A stretch of 64,000 nt of DNA from Brucella sp. BE17. Lineage in GTDB: Bacteria; Pseudomonadota; Alphaproteobacteria; Rhizobiales; Rhizobiaceae. The translations under genes were made by a program, and so were the position numbers. Below are positions 1 to 8,900 of the stretch, piece after piece. The notes beneath the pieces are model-generated. The model was given only the letters and a program-made list of their open reading frames with translations, had not been told where the DNA came from and did not search any database. Numbering within the stretch: position 1 is the first letter of the stretch; each line of letters opens with the position of its first letter. Location of the stretch: contig NZ_CP154467.1 of the NCBI RefSeq assembly GCF_039545455.1, positions 2,102,501 through 2,166,500 on the forward strand, read 5' to 3'.

Positions 1-43
1 GATCGGCGTCTTTACTCTTGTCTATCTGCTAGGGGTCTTGTGA
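1..43 (+). CDS. cyoC: Cytochrome o ubiquinol oxidase subunit III, C-terminal end (partial)
   Basis: Only the last 13 codons and the TGA are inside the window. The frame reads a hydrophobic tail (IGVFTLVYLLGVL) and stops at 41-43, where the final A is also the first base of the next ATG. The one-base TGATG junction to cyoD, plus the membrane-helix character of the tail, supports CyoC, the heme-copper oxidase subunit III. The assignment rests mainly on its position directly before cyoD. Confidence 0.7.
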   Translation, partial: IGVFTLVYLLGVL

Positions 44-423
44 TGAACTCTGTACATGAAACACACGACCACGCCACGCCGCATGACGCGGCTCATGGTA
101 GCCTGAAAACCTATCTGATCGGCTTCGTGCTGGCGGTGATTCTTACTGTCGTTCCATTCCTTCTGGCAATGAATGGCTATTTCACGCCGGGAACGACGGC
201 GGCAATTGTGATCGGCATCGCCGTGGTGCAGATCCTCGTGCATCTGGTTTATTTCCTGCACCTTGACCCGAAATCGGAAGGCGGCTGGAATATTCTGGCG
301 CTCATTTTCACGGTCATCATTCTGGCCATCGTGCTTGCTGGCTCCATCTGGGTCATGCATCACCTCGATACCAATATGATGCCGATGTATATGACACCGG
401 ATGATGCGCGCAATCTTCCTTAG
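43..423 (+). CDS. cyoD: Cytochrome o ubiquinol oxidase subunit IV
   Basis: CyoD is the small subunit IV of the proton-pumping cytochrome bo3 quinol oxidase in the inner membrane. The 126-residue product has a His-rich, soluble N-terminus (HETHDHATPHDAAHG) and three predicted membrane helices at about residues 29-47, 53-75 and 87-108, with the family-typical segment LVHLVYFLHLD between helices two and three. The length matches the family. The ATG at 43 is preferred over the GTG at 40 because it forms a TGATG junction with the stop of cyoC, which suggests translational coupling as the last gene of a cyo operon. An 8-bp hairpin with a T-run follows the stop. Confidence 0.93.
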   Translation: MNSVHETHDHATPHDAAHGSLKTYLIGFVLAVILTVVPFLLAMNGYFTPGTTAAIVIGIAVVQILVHLVYFLHLDPKSEGGWNILALIFTVIILAIVLAGSIWVMHHLDTNMMPMYMTPDDARNLP

Positions 424-433
424 GACGCCTATG

Positions 434-470
434 CGATCTGAATTTATCAGATCGGCGCTCTAATTTTTTT
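434..470 (+). terminator. Likely terminator after cyoD
   Basis: Perfect 8-bp stem CGATCTGA/TCAGATCG (434-441 with 447-454) with a 5-nt loop. A run of seven T follows at 464-470. The T-run is about 10 nt from the stem, so it is not a textbook intrinsic terminator. Confidence 0.55.
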
Positions 471-481
471 GATTTACCGCG

Positions 482-518
482 CATCCCGAAAATCGTCTCA
501 CATTTTTCGGAACGCGCT
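482..518. repeat. Rhizobiales-type palindromic intergenic repeat copy
   Basis: The segment has the pattern CCGAAAA...TCTCACA...TTTTCGG...GCGCT. It resembles copies at 8571-8607, 29343-29377 and 58308-58343. Such dispersed imperfect palindromes are common between genes in Brucella and relatives. This is a degenerate copy. Confidence 0.55.
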
Positions 519-519
519 T

Positions 520-660
520 TCAATCCCGTTTGGCGGGCAGCACATAAAGCTGACCGCCGGATCTGACCAAGGCCTGACGGCCCGGTACGCGGCTTTTTCC
601 TCCCTCTCTCCCCCCAGAAAAGCCGCGTGGCGCTCCGGTATCTCCGGAGCGCCTTTTTTT
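520..660 (+). ncRNA. Candidate small RNA with C/U-rich loop hairpin and strong terminator
   Basis: No credible reading frame occupies this stretch, yet it ends in a perfect GC-rich intrinsic terminator. Just upstream lies a second hairpin with a perfect 9-bp stem GCGGCTTTT/AAAAGCCGC (589-597 with 618-626), whose loop is almost pure C/U and contains CCTCCC. Hairpins exposing anti-Shine-Dalgarno C/U loops before a terminator are a hallmark of several alphaproteobacterial sRNA families (alpha-r14 and CcsR/cuckoo types). The family link is inference, and the 5' end and promoter are not located. Confidence 0.42.
629..660 (+). terminator. Strong intrinsic terminator
   Basis: Perfect 10-bp stem GGCGCTCCGG/CCGGAGCGCC (629-638 with 644-653), a 5-nt loop and an immediate run of seven T (654-660). 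No protein gene precedes it closely, so it most likely ends a small RNA. Confidence 0.85.
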
Positions 661-720
661 ATGCCACAAGATTTTTTCACGGATGGACAGAGTTAATCCT
701 GTAGTAATGTTAACACTCCC

Positions 721-747
721 TTGACTCAATCCGGTCATATCTAATTA
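721..747 (+). promoter_or_regulatory. Possible sigma70-type promoter for tamA
   Basis: TTGACT at 721-726 resembles a -35 element. TAATTA at 742-747 could be the -10, giving a short 15-nt spacer. It lies 130 nt before the preferred tamA start. Motif match only. Confidence 0.35.
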
Positions 748-876
748 TGAGCCTCGGCTTGTCGCTTGGCCCGCAACGTTCCCTATGCTAAGCCCAACTG
801 GACTTAAATGTTCGGGTGGGAGGCAGGCGGGACGTCAACCGGCGACCGCATAAATAAGAACCGGACAGTAGCGCGT

Positions 877-2838
877 ATGACTTTGAGTAACAGGACGATA
901 TACGGAAGGCGTGTGGCTGCACTTTTGCTGGCCGCGCATTTTTCCGTTTTTGCCGTCTCGCCTGCGCTGGCGTTCGAGCTGTTCGGTGTTCGTCTGTGGG
1001 GCGAGGACAAAAAAGAAGATCCTGATATCATCGATCCAAAGCCCTATTCGGTCGAGGTGACGACCGCGGGGAACCGCAAGAATGTGGATGGCAGCGAGGC
1101 TGACGTCAAATCCACTGTGGAGGGCGCTTCGGGTCTAGTCTCGGATGCAGACAAACCCGCTTCCGGTTCCGCCGGGCTTTTGGCCAAGGCCCGCGGTGAT
1201 TATCGCCGCATTCTGGCGTCCCTTTATGGCGAAGGCCGCTATGGCGGTACGATTTCGATTACCGTCAATGGTCGCGAGGCCAATGACATTCCGCCTGACG
1301 CGGATATTCCCAATGATGCGAAGGTGGCGATCACGGTCGATCCCGGTCCGCAATTCATGTTTGCACGCACCGCCATCTCCAATCTTGCACCGCCGGCCAC
1401 CGATAAGCGCGATGTCGTGCAGTCGCCGGAAGAGGCAGGCTTTGCGCCGGGAAAACTCGCGCGTTCCGGGACCATTTTGAAGGCTGAGCGCCTGGCGGTT
1501 GAAGCCTGGCGGCAGCAGGGGTATCCCAAGGCGCGTGTGACAGGCGAGGACATCGTCGCCGATCATGACGGCAACACGGTCGATGCGGATATCGGGCTCG
1601 ATCCGGGTCGCAAGGCGCATTACGGGCCGGTCAGCGTTGTCGGCACCGCCCGCATGGACCCGCAATTCGTGGCCTGGATGACTGGCCTCAAGCCGGGGCA
1701 GGAATACGATCCCGATGATATCGAAAAGGCGAAGAAGCGTCTTGGCCGCATGGAAGTATTCCGCGCCATGAGTTTCGAGGAAGCCGAAGAAATAGAGCCG
1801 GATGGCAGCCTGCCGATGAAGCTTACCGTGCAGGAGCGAAAACCCCGCCGGTTCGGTTTCGGTGCTGAATATTCGACTCTCGACGGCTTTGGCGTCACCG
1901 GCTACTGGATGCATCGCAACCTGTTCGGACGCGGCGAGCGTCTGCGATTCGACGCCAAGGTCAGCGGTGTCGGCGGTTCGCAGGACAATTCCTTCAGTCC
2001 GCAGAATTACAGCTATTTGCTGGGGACGAGCTTCACCAAGCCCGGCGTCTATACGCCGGATACGGATTTTGTGGCATCCCTTGATGCCAAGCGTGAAGTG
2101 CTCGACGCCTATACCGAAACTTCGATCAACGCCAAGACCGGCTTTACGCATATTTTCAGCGACGAGCTTTCCGGTGCGCTGTATGCCAAGGCAAGCCACG
2201 GCCAGTTCGAGGACGATTATTTCGGCAAGCGTGATTTTACCACGGCAGGCCTTGAGGGCAGCGTGATTTATGACACGCGCAACAACAAGCCCGATCCGAG
2301 CTCCGGTTACTATCTCGAAGGCAATATTCAGCCCTTCTATGAATTCCAGCAGGGCAATTTCGCCACCCGCTTTACAGCCGAAGGCCGCACCTATTACGGT
2401 TTTGGCGCAACCGACCGCGTGATTCTTGCCGGACGTGTAAAACTTGGCTCCGTCGTCGGTGCCGAGATTGTCGATCTGCCGCCCAGTCAATTGTTCCTCG
2501 CCGGTGGCGGCGGTTCGGTGCGCGGCTATGGTTATCGCAATATCGGTGTTGTAACCGAAACCGGCGATGTCATCGGCGGACGCTCGCTGCTTGAAACGTC
2601 CGGCGAAGTGCGTGCTCGCATCACCGATTCCATCGGAGCGGTTGCCTTTGTCGATGCCGGCTATGTCGGCGCAAAATCATTTCCTGATTTTTCGGAGGAA
2701 ATGCGTGTGGGCGTGGGTGGCGGTCTGCGTTACCTGACCGGGCTTGGACCGCTGCGCCTCGACGTTGCTCTTCCGCTTAACCGCCGCTCGGGTGATCCGA
2801 GCTATGCATTCTACGTTGGCATAGGACAGGCGTTTTGA
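877..2838 (+). CDS. tamA: Outer-membrane assembly protein TamA (Omp85 family)
   Basis: TamA is the Omp85-type beta-barrel of the translocation and assembly module, which works with TamB across the periplasm. Starting at 877 gives 653 residues with a clean signal peptide ending SPALA at residue 32. POTRA-like domains follow, then a C-terminal surface-antigen barrel with the Omp85 lid-loop motif VRGYGYRN near residue 548 and a terminal aromatic residue (GIGQAF). An in-frame ATG at 808 would add 23 residues before the signal peptide, so 877 is preferred, although neither start has a strong ribosome site. The stop overlaps the tamB start by 3 bases. High certainty for the family. Confidence 0.9.
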   Translation: MTLSNRTIYGRRVAALLLAAHFSVFAVSPALAFELFGVRLWGEDKKEDPDIIDPKPYSVEVTTAGNRKNVDGSEADVKSTVEGASGLVSDADKPASGSAGLLAKARGDYRRILASLYGEGRYGGTISITVNGREANDIPPDADIPNDAKVAITVDPGPQFMFARTAISNLAPPATDKRDVVQSPEEAGFAPGKLARSGTILKAERLAVEAWRQQGYPKARVTGEDIVADHDGNTVDADIGLDPGRKAHYGPVSVVGTARMDPQFVAWMTGLKPGQEYDPDDIEKAKKRLGRMEVFRAMSFEEAEEIEPDGSLPMKLTVQERKPRRFGFGAEYSTLDGFGVTGYWMHRNLFGRGERLRFDAKVSGVGGSQDNSFSPQNYSYLLGTSFTKPGVYTPDTDFVASLDAKREVLDAYTETSINAKTGFTHIFSDELSGALYAKASHGQFEDDYFGKRDFTTAGLEGSVIYDTRNNKPDPSSGYYLEGNIQPFYEFQQGNFATRFTAEGRTYYGFGATDRVILAGRVKLGSVVGAEIVDLPPSQLFLAGGGGSVRGYGYRNIGVVTETGDVIGGRSLLETSGEVRARITDSIGAVAFVDAGYVGAKSFPDFSEEMRVGVGGGLRYLTGLGPLRLDVALPLNRRSGDPSYAFYVGIGQAF

Positions 2839-5800
2839 TCCGTTATCTCCTCATCATCCCCGTTTTCCTGATTTTCATGGCTGTTGCGGCAGTTGTTGCC
2901 ATTCCTGGCGCGTGGGACGTGCTTATTGGCGTGGACCGGCAAACCACCGCATCGGTCACATCAGCCAAGGCTCAGGACGCACAGGAACCAGCCGAGGATT
3001 CACCGGAAAACGAAGAGCAGAAATCCTATTTTCTGTCTTTTGTCGAAAGCCAGCTTTCCGCGCCCAACCGACGCATTGCGATTTCGGGTCTGAGCGGTGT
3101 TCTCTCGTCCGAGGCAAATGTTGGTTCGATCACCGTATCCGACCGCGCAGGTGTGTGGCTGCGCATTCGCAATGCCCGGCTCAACTGGAGCCGTACGGCA
3201 CTGCTGCTTGGCAATCTCAGCATCCAGTCATTGGCCGCGGAGCGCATCGATCTCTATCGCAAGCCCTTGCCTGATAACAGCCTGCCGTCGCCGGAAGCTG
3301 CAAGCTTCAGCCTGCCGGAATTGCCGCTCTCCATCAATCTCGATCGACTGGATGTGGCGCTGCTGCATTTCGGCTCCGACATTTTTGGTCTTCAATCGGA
3401 AGTCTCGGCCACGGGTGCGCTGTCGCTTGCCGGTGGCTCATTGAATTCCAACTTCGATATCAAGCGCATTGACGGACCGGGCGGCGATTTTAGCTTACGC
3501 GCAGCCTACGCCAATGCCGATCAGAAACTTGATCTTGATCTTAAAGTCTCTGAACCTGCCAATGGCATCGTCGCCAATGTGTTGAACATCGATGGTCGTC
3601 CGCCGGTTGATCTTTCGCTGACCGGTGCCGGGCTTCTCGATGATCTGAAGATCGATCTGGCGCTCGATACCAGCGGCAGCCGCACGCTGACCGGCGCTTT
3701 CACGCTCAATCGGCAAGGCGAGGGCCGCGTTTTCGCAGCCCACGTCAATGGTTCCATCGCGGTTCTGGTGGCACCTGCTTTCCGCGACTTCTTTGGACCG
3801 GATTCGATCCTTTCGGCGAATGGTGTTCTGAAGGAAGCGGGCGGTTTCCGTCTGGACAGCCTTTCCGTGCAAAGTGCCGCGCTCAAGCTGGATGCCTCTG
3901 CCGAATCCGGCAGCGATCACTTCCTCAATAAGCTTCGTGTCGATGCGGCCATCGCTGATGAAGCCAAGGGTCGCGTGCTGCTGCCGGTCAAGGGTGGGGA
4001 AACCTATGTCGACAATGCGCGGCTTGAGATTGCCTATGGCGACCGGCCCAGCAATGACTGGACCGGACTACTTGCTGTCAAGAATTATAATAACGGCACC
4101 CTTTCCGCTTCCGATATCAAGCTCGACATGGGCGGCGTTGCCGAAAACCTCAACGATGCAGCCGAGCGCCATATCACTTTCAAGGTTGCGGGTGGCGTGG
4201 ACGGCATTTCTTCGCCGCACGCAGAAATTGCGCAAGCGCTTGGAAATCGTATCGGGCTTTTGATCGATGGTGGCTGGCGTGCAGGCTCCCCGGTCGATCT
4301 GGCCAAAGCCGAAATCGAGGGTAATGGTCTGAGCCTTGACCTTAAGGGCAAGATCAATGAATTCGCCTTCGATGGCAATATCGCCGCAAAGGTTGCAAGC
4401 CTTGCACCTTTCGGCGCTTTGGCAGGAAGTGATCTGGCTGGCAGCATCGATGTTCTGGCCAAGGGTGTGGTGCGTCCGATCAGCGGCGCTTTCGATCTAG
4501 ATCTCGATGGCACAGCGCGCAACATGCGCACCGGCACAGAAGTCGTGGACAAAATCCTTGCCGGTGACGTGCGCATGAGCGGTGCGCTTGGCCGCAGCGC
4601 ACAAGGCTTTTCGGCGAGCGATTTCCGCATCGGCAATGAACGAAGCGAAATCACCGCCAATGGTTCCTTTGCATCCGATAAGGCGGATTTCAATTTCGGC
4701 GTCATGCTGTCGGATTTAAAACTTCTCTCCGATAAAGCTTCGGGCCGTATGACGGTCAAGGGCAGTGCGCGTGGCGAGGACAAGTTGATCGCGCTGGCGT
4801 TACGCGCCGATGCGCCGCAAGGAGCGCTTGCGGGGCGCAAGCTCAATGATGGCGGGCTGGATTTCAACGCACTTCTGGATGGCAATGCCACGACAGGCGC
4901 AAGCCTTTCCGGCAAGCTTGCAGGGCAAGCGTTTCTCAATGGCGAACGGGTTGATCTGTCGTCACTGATCGATATCGTCAATGACGAAAAGCGCCTGACG
5001 GATCTCATCTTCAATGCCGGTGGTGCGCATCTGACGGGCAATGTCACACAGACGGCCAAAGGCCTCCTCGACGGCTCACTCAAGCTCGATGCAGCAGATA
5101 TTTCGACCGCAGCCGCTCTGTTTCTGGCGGAAGCAACAGGTCGGGCCGACGCCGATATCGTGCTTAACCACGAGGGTGGGAAGCAGAATGCGACAGTGAA
5201 GGCCAGCGCACGCGGCATCAAGGTCAACAACAATCATATCGCGCTTGCGGATATTGATTTGAGCGCGCAGGACTTGTTCGGCGTACCCGTGGTTGATGGC
5301 AATGCCGCAGCACGTGACATCATGGTTGGCACTTTCGGTGTCGACACATTCACGGCCAAGGCCAATGCGACGGGCTCCAAAACCGATTTCACGGCTGATA
5401 CAAAACTCAAAATTGGCACGATCGCCAGTGCGAGCGGTTCGCTGGAACCCAAAGACGGGGGCTTCGAGCTCGGACTTCAATCCGCCGATGTGCGCCAGGG
5501 GCAATTGCGCGCAAACCTTGCGCAGCCTGCGACCGTTGCAATGAAGGGCAATGCCATCACGATTGGCAATGTGATTGTCAATACCGGCGACGGTGAAGTC
5601 AAAATCAACGGCATTGTCGATGAGAGTCTTGATCTTTCGGTCGCTTTGTCAAAATTGCCGCTGGCACTGGCCAATACATTCAAGCCTGAACTGGGCCTTG
5701 GCGGCACGGTGGACGGCACGGCACGGCTGACCGGCTCACGCGATGCACCCGATGTGACTTTCGACATGACGGCACGTGATGTGACGGCTACTGAGTTGAA

Positions 5801-7583
5801 AAAACAGGGTATTGCGGCGCTCAATGCTGATGCCAAAGGAACGTCTGCCAATGAGCGCCTGAATGTGGATGCGCATGTGACGGGTGGCGCCGCCAACGGC
5901 AACGGCATCGATCTACGTGCCAATGGCGGCGTGCCGCTCGGCAAGCGCGGCGAATTGGGCCTTGATGTGACGCTTGCCAATCTGCCGCTCGGTATTCTTA
6001 ATGGCGTGGTCAAGGGGCAGGATCTGGCGGGTAACGTGACCGGCACCGCTCGCGTCACCGGACCGCTCGCTAATCCGGCGGCCCGTTTCGACCTAAAGGG
6101 ATCGGGTCTTGCGGCAAAACCCTTGCGCGAAAACGGTCTGGCACCGTTGAGCCTTCAGGCATCAGGTCAATATGCGTCCAAGGTGGTCGATATTGCATCG
6201 CTGTCGCTTGACGGCCCGCAAGGCCTCAATGTGACGGCTTCTGGCAAGGTTCCGCTTTCTGGCCAGGGGCTTGGCGTCAATGTCAATGGTAATGTACCGC
6301 TGGCGCTCGCCAATCGCTTCCTTGCCGATCGCGGTGCGCAGGTCAGCGGTGCACTGACCTTGACGGCCAGTGTTTCCGGCGGTTTTGACCGCCCGCAATT
6401 GCGCGGCATGTTCTCGACAAGTGGTGCGACGTTTGTCGATCCTGAAACCAATGTGCGCGTGAACTCTATCAATGTCATGGGTACGCTGGACGGCGAGACA
6501 GTCACGCTGCGGCAGGTCAATGCGGCGCTCGGCAGCGGCGGCGCTGTCTCGGCGAGCGGTACGATCTCGACCAATGCGGCGGCCAATTTTCCGGCCAATA
6601 TCGATATCAAACTCGACCGTGCTCGCTATGCCGACGGCAAGCTGGTGGTGGCCACGGTTAATGGCGGTCTGTCCATCACCGGGCCGTTGGCGACTTCGCC
6701 GCTGATTGCCGGTCGTATCGATGTCGAGCGCGCCGAAATCTCGGTGCCGGAAAATCTTGGCGGCGGTGCGACTTACGTGCCGGTTCAGCACAAGAATACG
6801 CCGAAGAAGGTTGAGCAGACGCTGGAGCGTGCGAAGGTCGAAGCCCGCCAACCCAAGGGAAGCCGCGCCAAGGCTGTCAGCAATGCCGGTCCGCGGCTCG
6901 ATGTGCTGGTCAGTGCGCCGAGACAGATTTTTGTGCGCGGTCGTGGACTGGACACGGAGCTGGGTGGGCGCGTGCGCCTCACCGGCCCGGTCAGTGATAT
7001 CAAGCCGGTCGGTGCCTTCGACATGATCCGGGGCCGCATCGGCATTCTGGGCCAGCGCATTACCTTCGATGAGGGCCACGTCACGCTGGTCGGCGATCTC
7101 AACCCGCAGCTCAATTTCGTGGCCCGTTCAGAAGGCAATGATATCACGGCCATCGTCACCGTGCGCGGCACCGTGGATAATCTCGATATTTCGTTCTCCT
7201 CGTCGCCTGAACTGCCGCAGGACGAAGTGCTGGCTCATCTCATCTTCAAGCGCTCCATAGGCGAGCTTTCCGCCTTCCAGATCGCACAATTGGCAGCGGC
7301 CGCAGCCGAGCTTGCTGGCGGATCGAACAATTCGCTGATGAATAAACTGCGCGAAGGCACCGGCCTAGATGACCTTGATGTCGTCACCGACAGCAAGGGT
7401 CAGACATCGGTTCGGGCCGGACGCTATATCCGCGACAATATCTATCTCGGCGTCGAGGCCGGATCAGGCGGCTCGACCAAGGGAACTGTCAATCTCGACA
7501 TTACGCGCAACCTCAAGGCAAAGGGTGCTGTTGGGGCTGAGGGCGATTCGAGCGGCGGTATTTTCTACGAAAAAGACTATTGA
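2835..7583 (+). CDS. tamB: Translocation and assembly module protein TamB (Brucella MapB)
   Basis: This is a very large (1582 aa) inner-membrane-anchored periplasmic protein that partners TamA in envelope biogenesis. The Brucella suis orthologue is known as MapB and is linked to envelope integrity, division and virulence. The first 26 residues form a membrane anchor. A long body of repeated amphipathic beta segments (many TVDGTAxLTG-like strands) ends in the TamB/DUF490 domain, with a C-terminal NIYLGVEAGSGG strand region typical of the family. The start is a TTG at 2835 that overlaps the tamA TGA; no ATG precedes the anchor. TamA-TamB coupling supports the call. Confidence 0.93.
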   Translation: MIRYLLIIPVFLIFMAVAAVVAIPGAWDVLIGVDRQTTASVTSAKAQDAQEPAEDSPENEEQKSYFLSFVESQLSAPNRRIAISGLSGVLSSEANVGSITVSDRAGVWLRIRNARLNWSRTALLLGNLSIQSLAAERIDLYRKPLPDNSLPSPEAASFSLPELPLSINLDRLDVALLHFGSDIFGLQSEVSATGALSLAGGSLNSNFDIKRIDGPGGDFSLRAAYANADQKLDLDLKVSEPANGIVANVLNIDGRPPVDLSLTGAGLLDDLKIDLALDTSGSRTLTGAFTLNRQGEGRVFAAHVNGSIAVLVAPAFRDFFGPDSILSANGVLKEAGGFRLDSLSVQSAALKLDASAESGSDHFLNKLRVDAAIADEAKGRVLLPVKGGETYVDNARLEIAYGDRPSNDWTGLLAVKNYNNGTLSASDIKLDMGGVAENLNDAAERHITFKVAGGVDGISSPHAEIAQALGNRIGLLIDGGWRAGSPVDLAKAEIEGNGLSLDLKGKINEFAFDGNIAAKVASLAPFGALAGSDLAGSIDVLAKGVVRPISGAFDLDLDGTARNMRTGTEVVDKILAGDVRMSGALGRSAQGFSASDFRIGNERSEITANGSFASDKADFNFGVMLSDLKLLSDKASGRMTVKGSARGEDKLIALALRADAPQGALAGRKLNDGGLDFNALLDGNATTGASLSGKLAGQAFLNGERVDLSSLIDIVNDEKRLTDLIFNAGGAHLTGNVTQTAKGLLDGSLKLDAADISTAAALFLAEATGRADADIVLNHEGGKQNATVKASARGIKVNNNHIALADIDLSAQDLFGVPVVDGNAAARDIMVGTFGVDTFTAKANATGSKTDFTADTKLKIGTIASASGSLEPKDGGFELGLQSADVRQGQLRANLAQPATVAMKGNAITIGNVIVNTGDGEVKINGIVDESLDLSVALSKLPLALANTFKPELGLGGTVDGTARLTGSRDAPDVTFDMTARDVTATELKKQGIAALNADAKGTSANERLNVDAHVTGGAANGNGIDLRANGGVPLGKRGELGLDVTLANLPLGILNGVVKGQDLAGNVTGTARVTGPLANPAARFDLKGSGLAAKPLRENGLAPLSLQASGQYASKVVDIASLSLDGPQGLNVTASGKVPLSGQGLGVNVNGNVPLALANRFLADRGAQVSGALTLTASVSGGFDRPQLRGMFSTSGATFVDPETNVRVNSINVMGTLDGETVTLRQVNAALGSGGAVSASGTISTNAAANFPANIDIKLDRARYADGKLVVATVNGGLSITGPLATSPLIAGRIDVERAEISVPENLGGGATYVPVQHKNTPKKVEQTLERAKVEARQPKGSRAKAVSNAGPRLDVLVSAPRQIFVRGRGLDTELGGRVRLTGPVSDIKPVGAFDMIRGRIGILGQRITFDEGHVTLVGDLNPQLNFVARSEGNDITAIVTVRGTVDNLDISFSSSPELPQDEVLAHLIFKRSIGELSAFQIAQLAAAAAELAGGSNNSLMNKLREGTGLDDLDVVTDSKGQTSVRAGRYIRDNIYLGVEAGSGGSTKGTVNLDITRNLKAKGAVGAEGDSSGGIFYEKDY

Positions 7584-7780
7584 TGAGGCTATACGGTGCG
7601 CCGTTTATACTGCGCATCCGTCCGTCGTTTACAACTCTTGATTGACCGCGCCCTGGGTCACTCTTTTTTGTGAGCATATTCAGGGGGCTTTAACCCTTCC
7701 TCAACCATAGAAATGCAAATTACTGGTGATATCGACCGGGTTTGTCCGGCTGATCTGGCAACTTTTTTCGGGCGATTTGC

Positions 7781-8500
7781 ATGTCGAAGTTGAGTGATGA
7801 TTTAAGCCGCCGCCGCTTTCTTCTAGGAACGGGCGCCGTGGTGCTGACCGGGGCGACGGGCTGTTCGCAGACAATTGATATGTCTGCCTTCCAGATGAAC
7901 GTGGACCCCACGTCCACCGGCGGTATCCTGCGTCCACAGATCAGCGTCGACCGCGACATCACCACGCCCGACGTCATGTATGCATCCGTGCAGGAAGGGC
8001 CTTATGCACTTCCTGCCATCCCTTATCAGAAGGTGCCAAAGCAGTTCCGCCGCCAGATCGTGACCGATCCGACCGGACAGGCACCGGGCACCATCGTTGT
8101 CAGCCTGAAAGATCATTTCCTCTATTATGTGCTACCGGGTGGCGAGGCGCTGCGCTATGGCGTTGGCATTGGCAAGGCGGGCTTTGAATGGTCCGGCACG
8201 GCTAATGTGCAATATAAGCGGCAATGGCCGGTATGGACGCCGCCGCCGGAAATGATCAAGCGCAGGCCGGATCTGGAAAAATATCGCAACGGGCAACAGC
8301 CTGGGCCAGACAATCCGCTTGGTGCGCGTGCGCTTTATATCTTTCAGAACGGCCAGGACACCGGCTATCGTATCCATGGTTCGCCGGAATGGTGGTCGAT
8401 CGGACAGTCGATGTCGTCGGGCTGTATCCGCCTGATCAATCAGGATATTATCGATCTTTACAACCGTGTTCAGGGCAAGGCGCCGATCATCGTTGCGTGA
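7781..8500 (+). CDS. L,D-transpeptidase (YkuD family)
   Basis: This periplasmic enzyme should make 3-3 peptidoglycan cross-links or anchor proteins to peptidoglycan. The 239-residue product begins with a twin-arginine-like SRRRFLL stretch and a hydrophobic core ending near ATGC at Cys28, so it may be Tat-exported, possibly as a lipoprotein. The YkuD catalytic core is clear: His199 in RIHGSPEWW and Cys215 in SSGCIRL, with the usual His-to-Cys spacing. Brucella relatives carry several such enzymes, so the exact role (cross-linking or Omp25-type protein anchoring) cannot be assigned. A hairpin terminator follows at 8521. Confidence 0.92.
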   Translation: MSKLSDDLSRRRFLLGTGAVVLTGATGCSQTIDMSAFQMNVDPTSTGGILRPQISVDRDITTPDVMYASVQEGPYALPAIPYQKVPKQFRRQIVTDPTGQAPGTIVVSLKDHFLYYVLPGGEALRYGVGIGKAGFEWSGTANVQYKRQWPVWTPPPEMIKRRPDLEKYRNGQQPGPDNPLGARALYIFQNGQDTGYRIHGSPEWWSIGQSMSSGCIRLINQDIIDLYNRVQGKAPIIVA

Positions 8501-8520
8501 CGGTGCTCTATAGAAACGAA

Positions 8521-8560
8521 AAAAGCCATAAGCATAACGCTTGCGGCTTTTCTGTTTTTT
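8521..8560 (+). terminator. Terminator after the L,D-transpeptidase gene
   Basis: Stem AAAAGCC/GGCTTTT (8521-8527 with 8545-8551) with an inner AAGC/GCTT stem. A T-run at 8555-8560 follows, 20 nt after the stop. Confidence 0.75.
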
Positions 8561-8570
8561 AACCCGGATC

Positions 8571-8607
8571 TTATCCGAAAACCGTTTCACCCTTTTCGGG
8601 ATGCGCT
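8571..8607. repeat. Rhizobiales-type palindromic intergenic repeat copy
   Basis: Best copy of the repeat in the window: CCGAAAACCGTTTCAC followed by CCTTTTCGGGATGCGCT, an imperfect palindrome. It lies between the terminator of the transpeptidase gene and the stop codon of the minus-strand small gene, which it abuts exactly. Confidence 0.65.
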
Positions 8608-8823
8608 CTATTCTGCGTGGCGCAATTTCGGCATCGCGTCGCTTAGATTGGCGAAGTGGCGCAGTTCCGTGCGCAGGGTTTCTGCGGATGCAATCTGTAC
8701 ACGTTCTGTTTGCGTACTCTGGTTCTGCGCGACCTGCGTGGATACGCCCGGCACGACAAATGTTGCTGCGGTCAGTGCGAGGGCGGCGGCAATGCCGAGG
8801 CGTCTTTCGGTTCTGGCCTGCAT
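8608..8823 (-). CDS. Small secreted protein of unknown function (71 aa)
   Basis: I do not recognise this family. The start at 8823 is set by an AAGGAG ribosome site 6 nt upstream and gives MQARTERRLG followed by a hydrophobic segment (about residues 9-26, IAAALALTAATFVVPGVS), which looks like a signal peptide or anchor. The remaining tail is about 45 residues, polar, Gln/Thr/Glu rich and without cysteines. A longer frame upstream lacks coding character. The stop codon sits directly against a palindromic repeat, so the last codons may have been reshaped by that element. It stands alone, convergent with the transpeptidase gene. Confidence 0.6.
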   Translation of the reverse strand: MQARTERRLGIAAALALTAATFVVPGVSTQVAQNQSTQTERVQIASAETLRTELRHFANLSDAMPKLRHAE

Positions 8824-8900
8824 TTCAATCTCCTTGCGCCATCTTGCGGCGTCTTTTAATTCGTAATCGTCTTTGCGGTGCAAAGATGTGAGTATCCGCT

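Noticed and set aside
1135..2490. A 451-codon minus-strand frame across tamA
   Set aside because: It lies opposite a clear Omp85 gene and has the low-complexity look of an antisense frame in GC-rich DNA.
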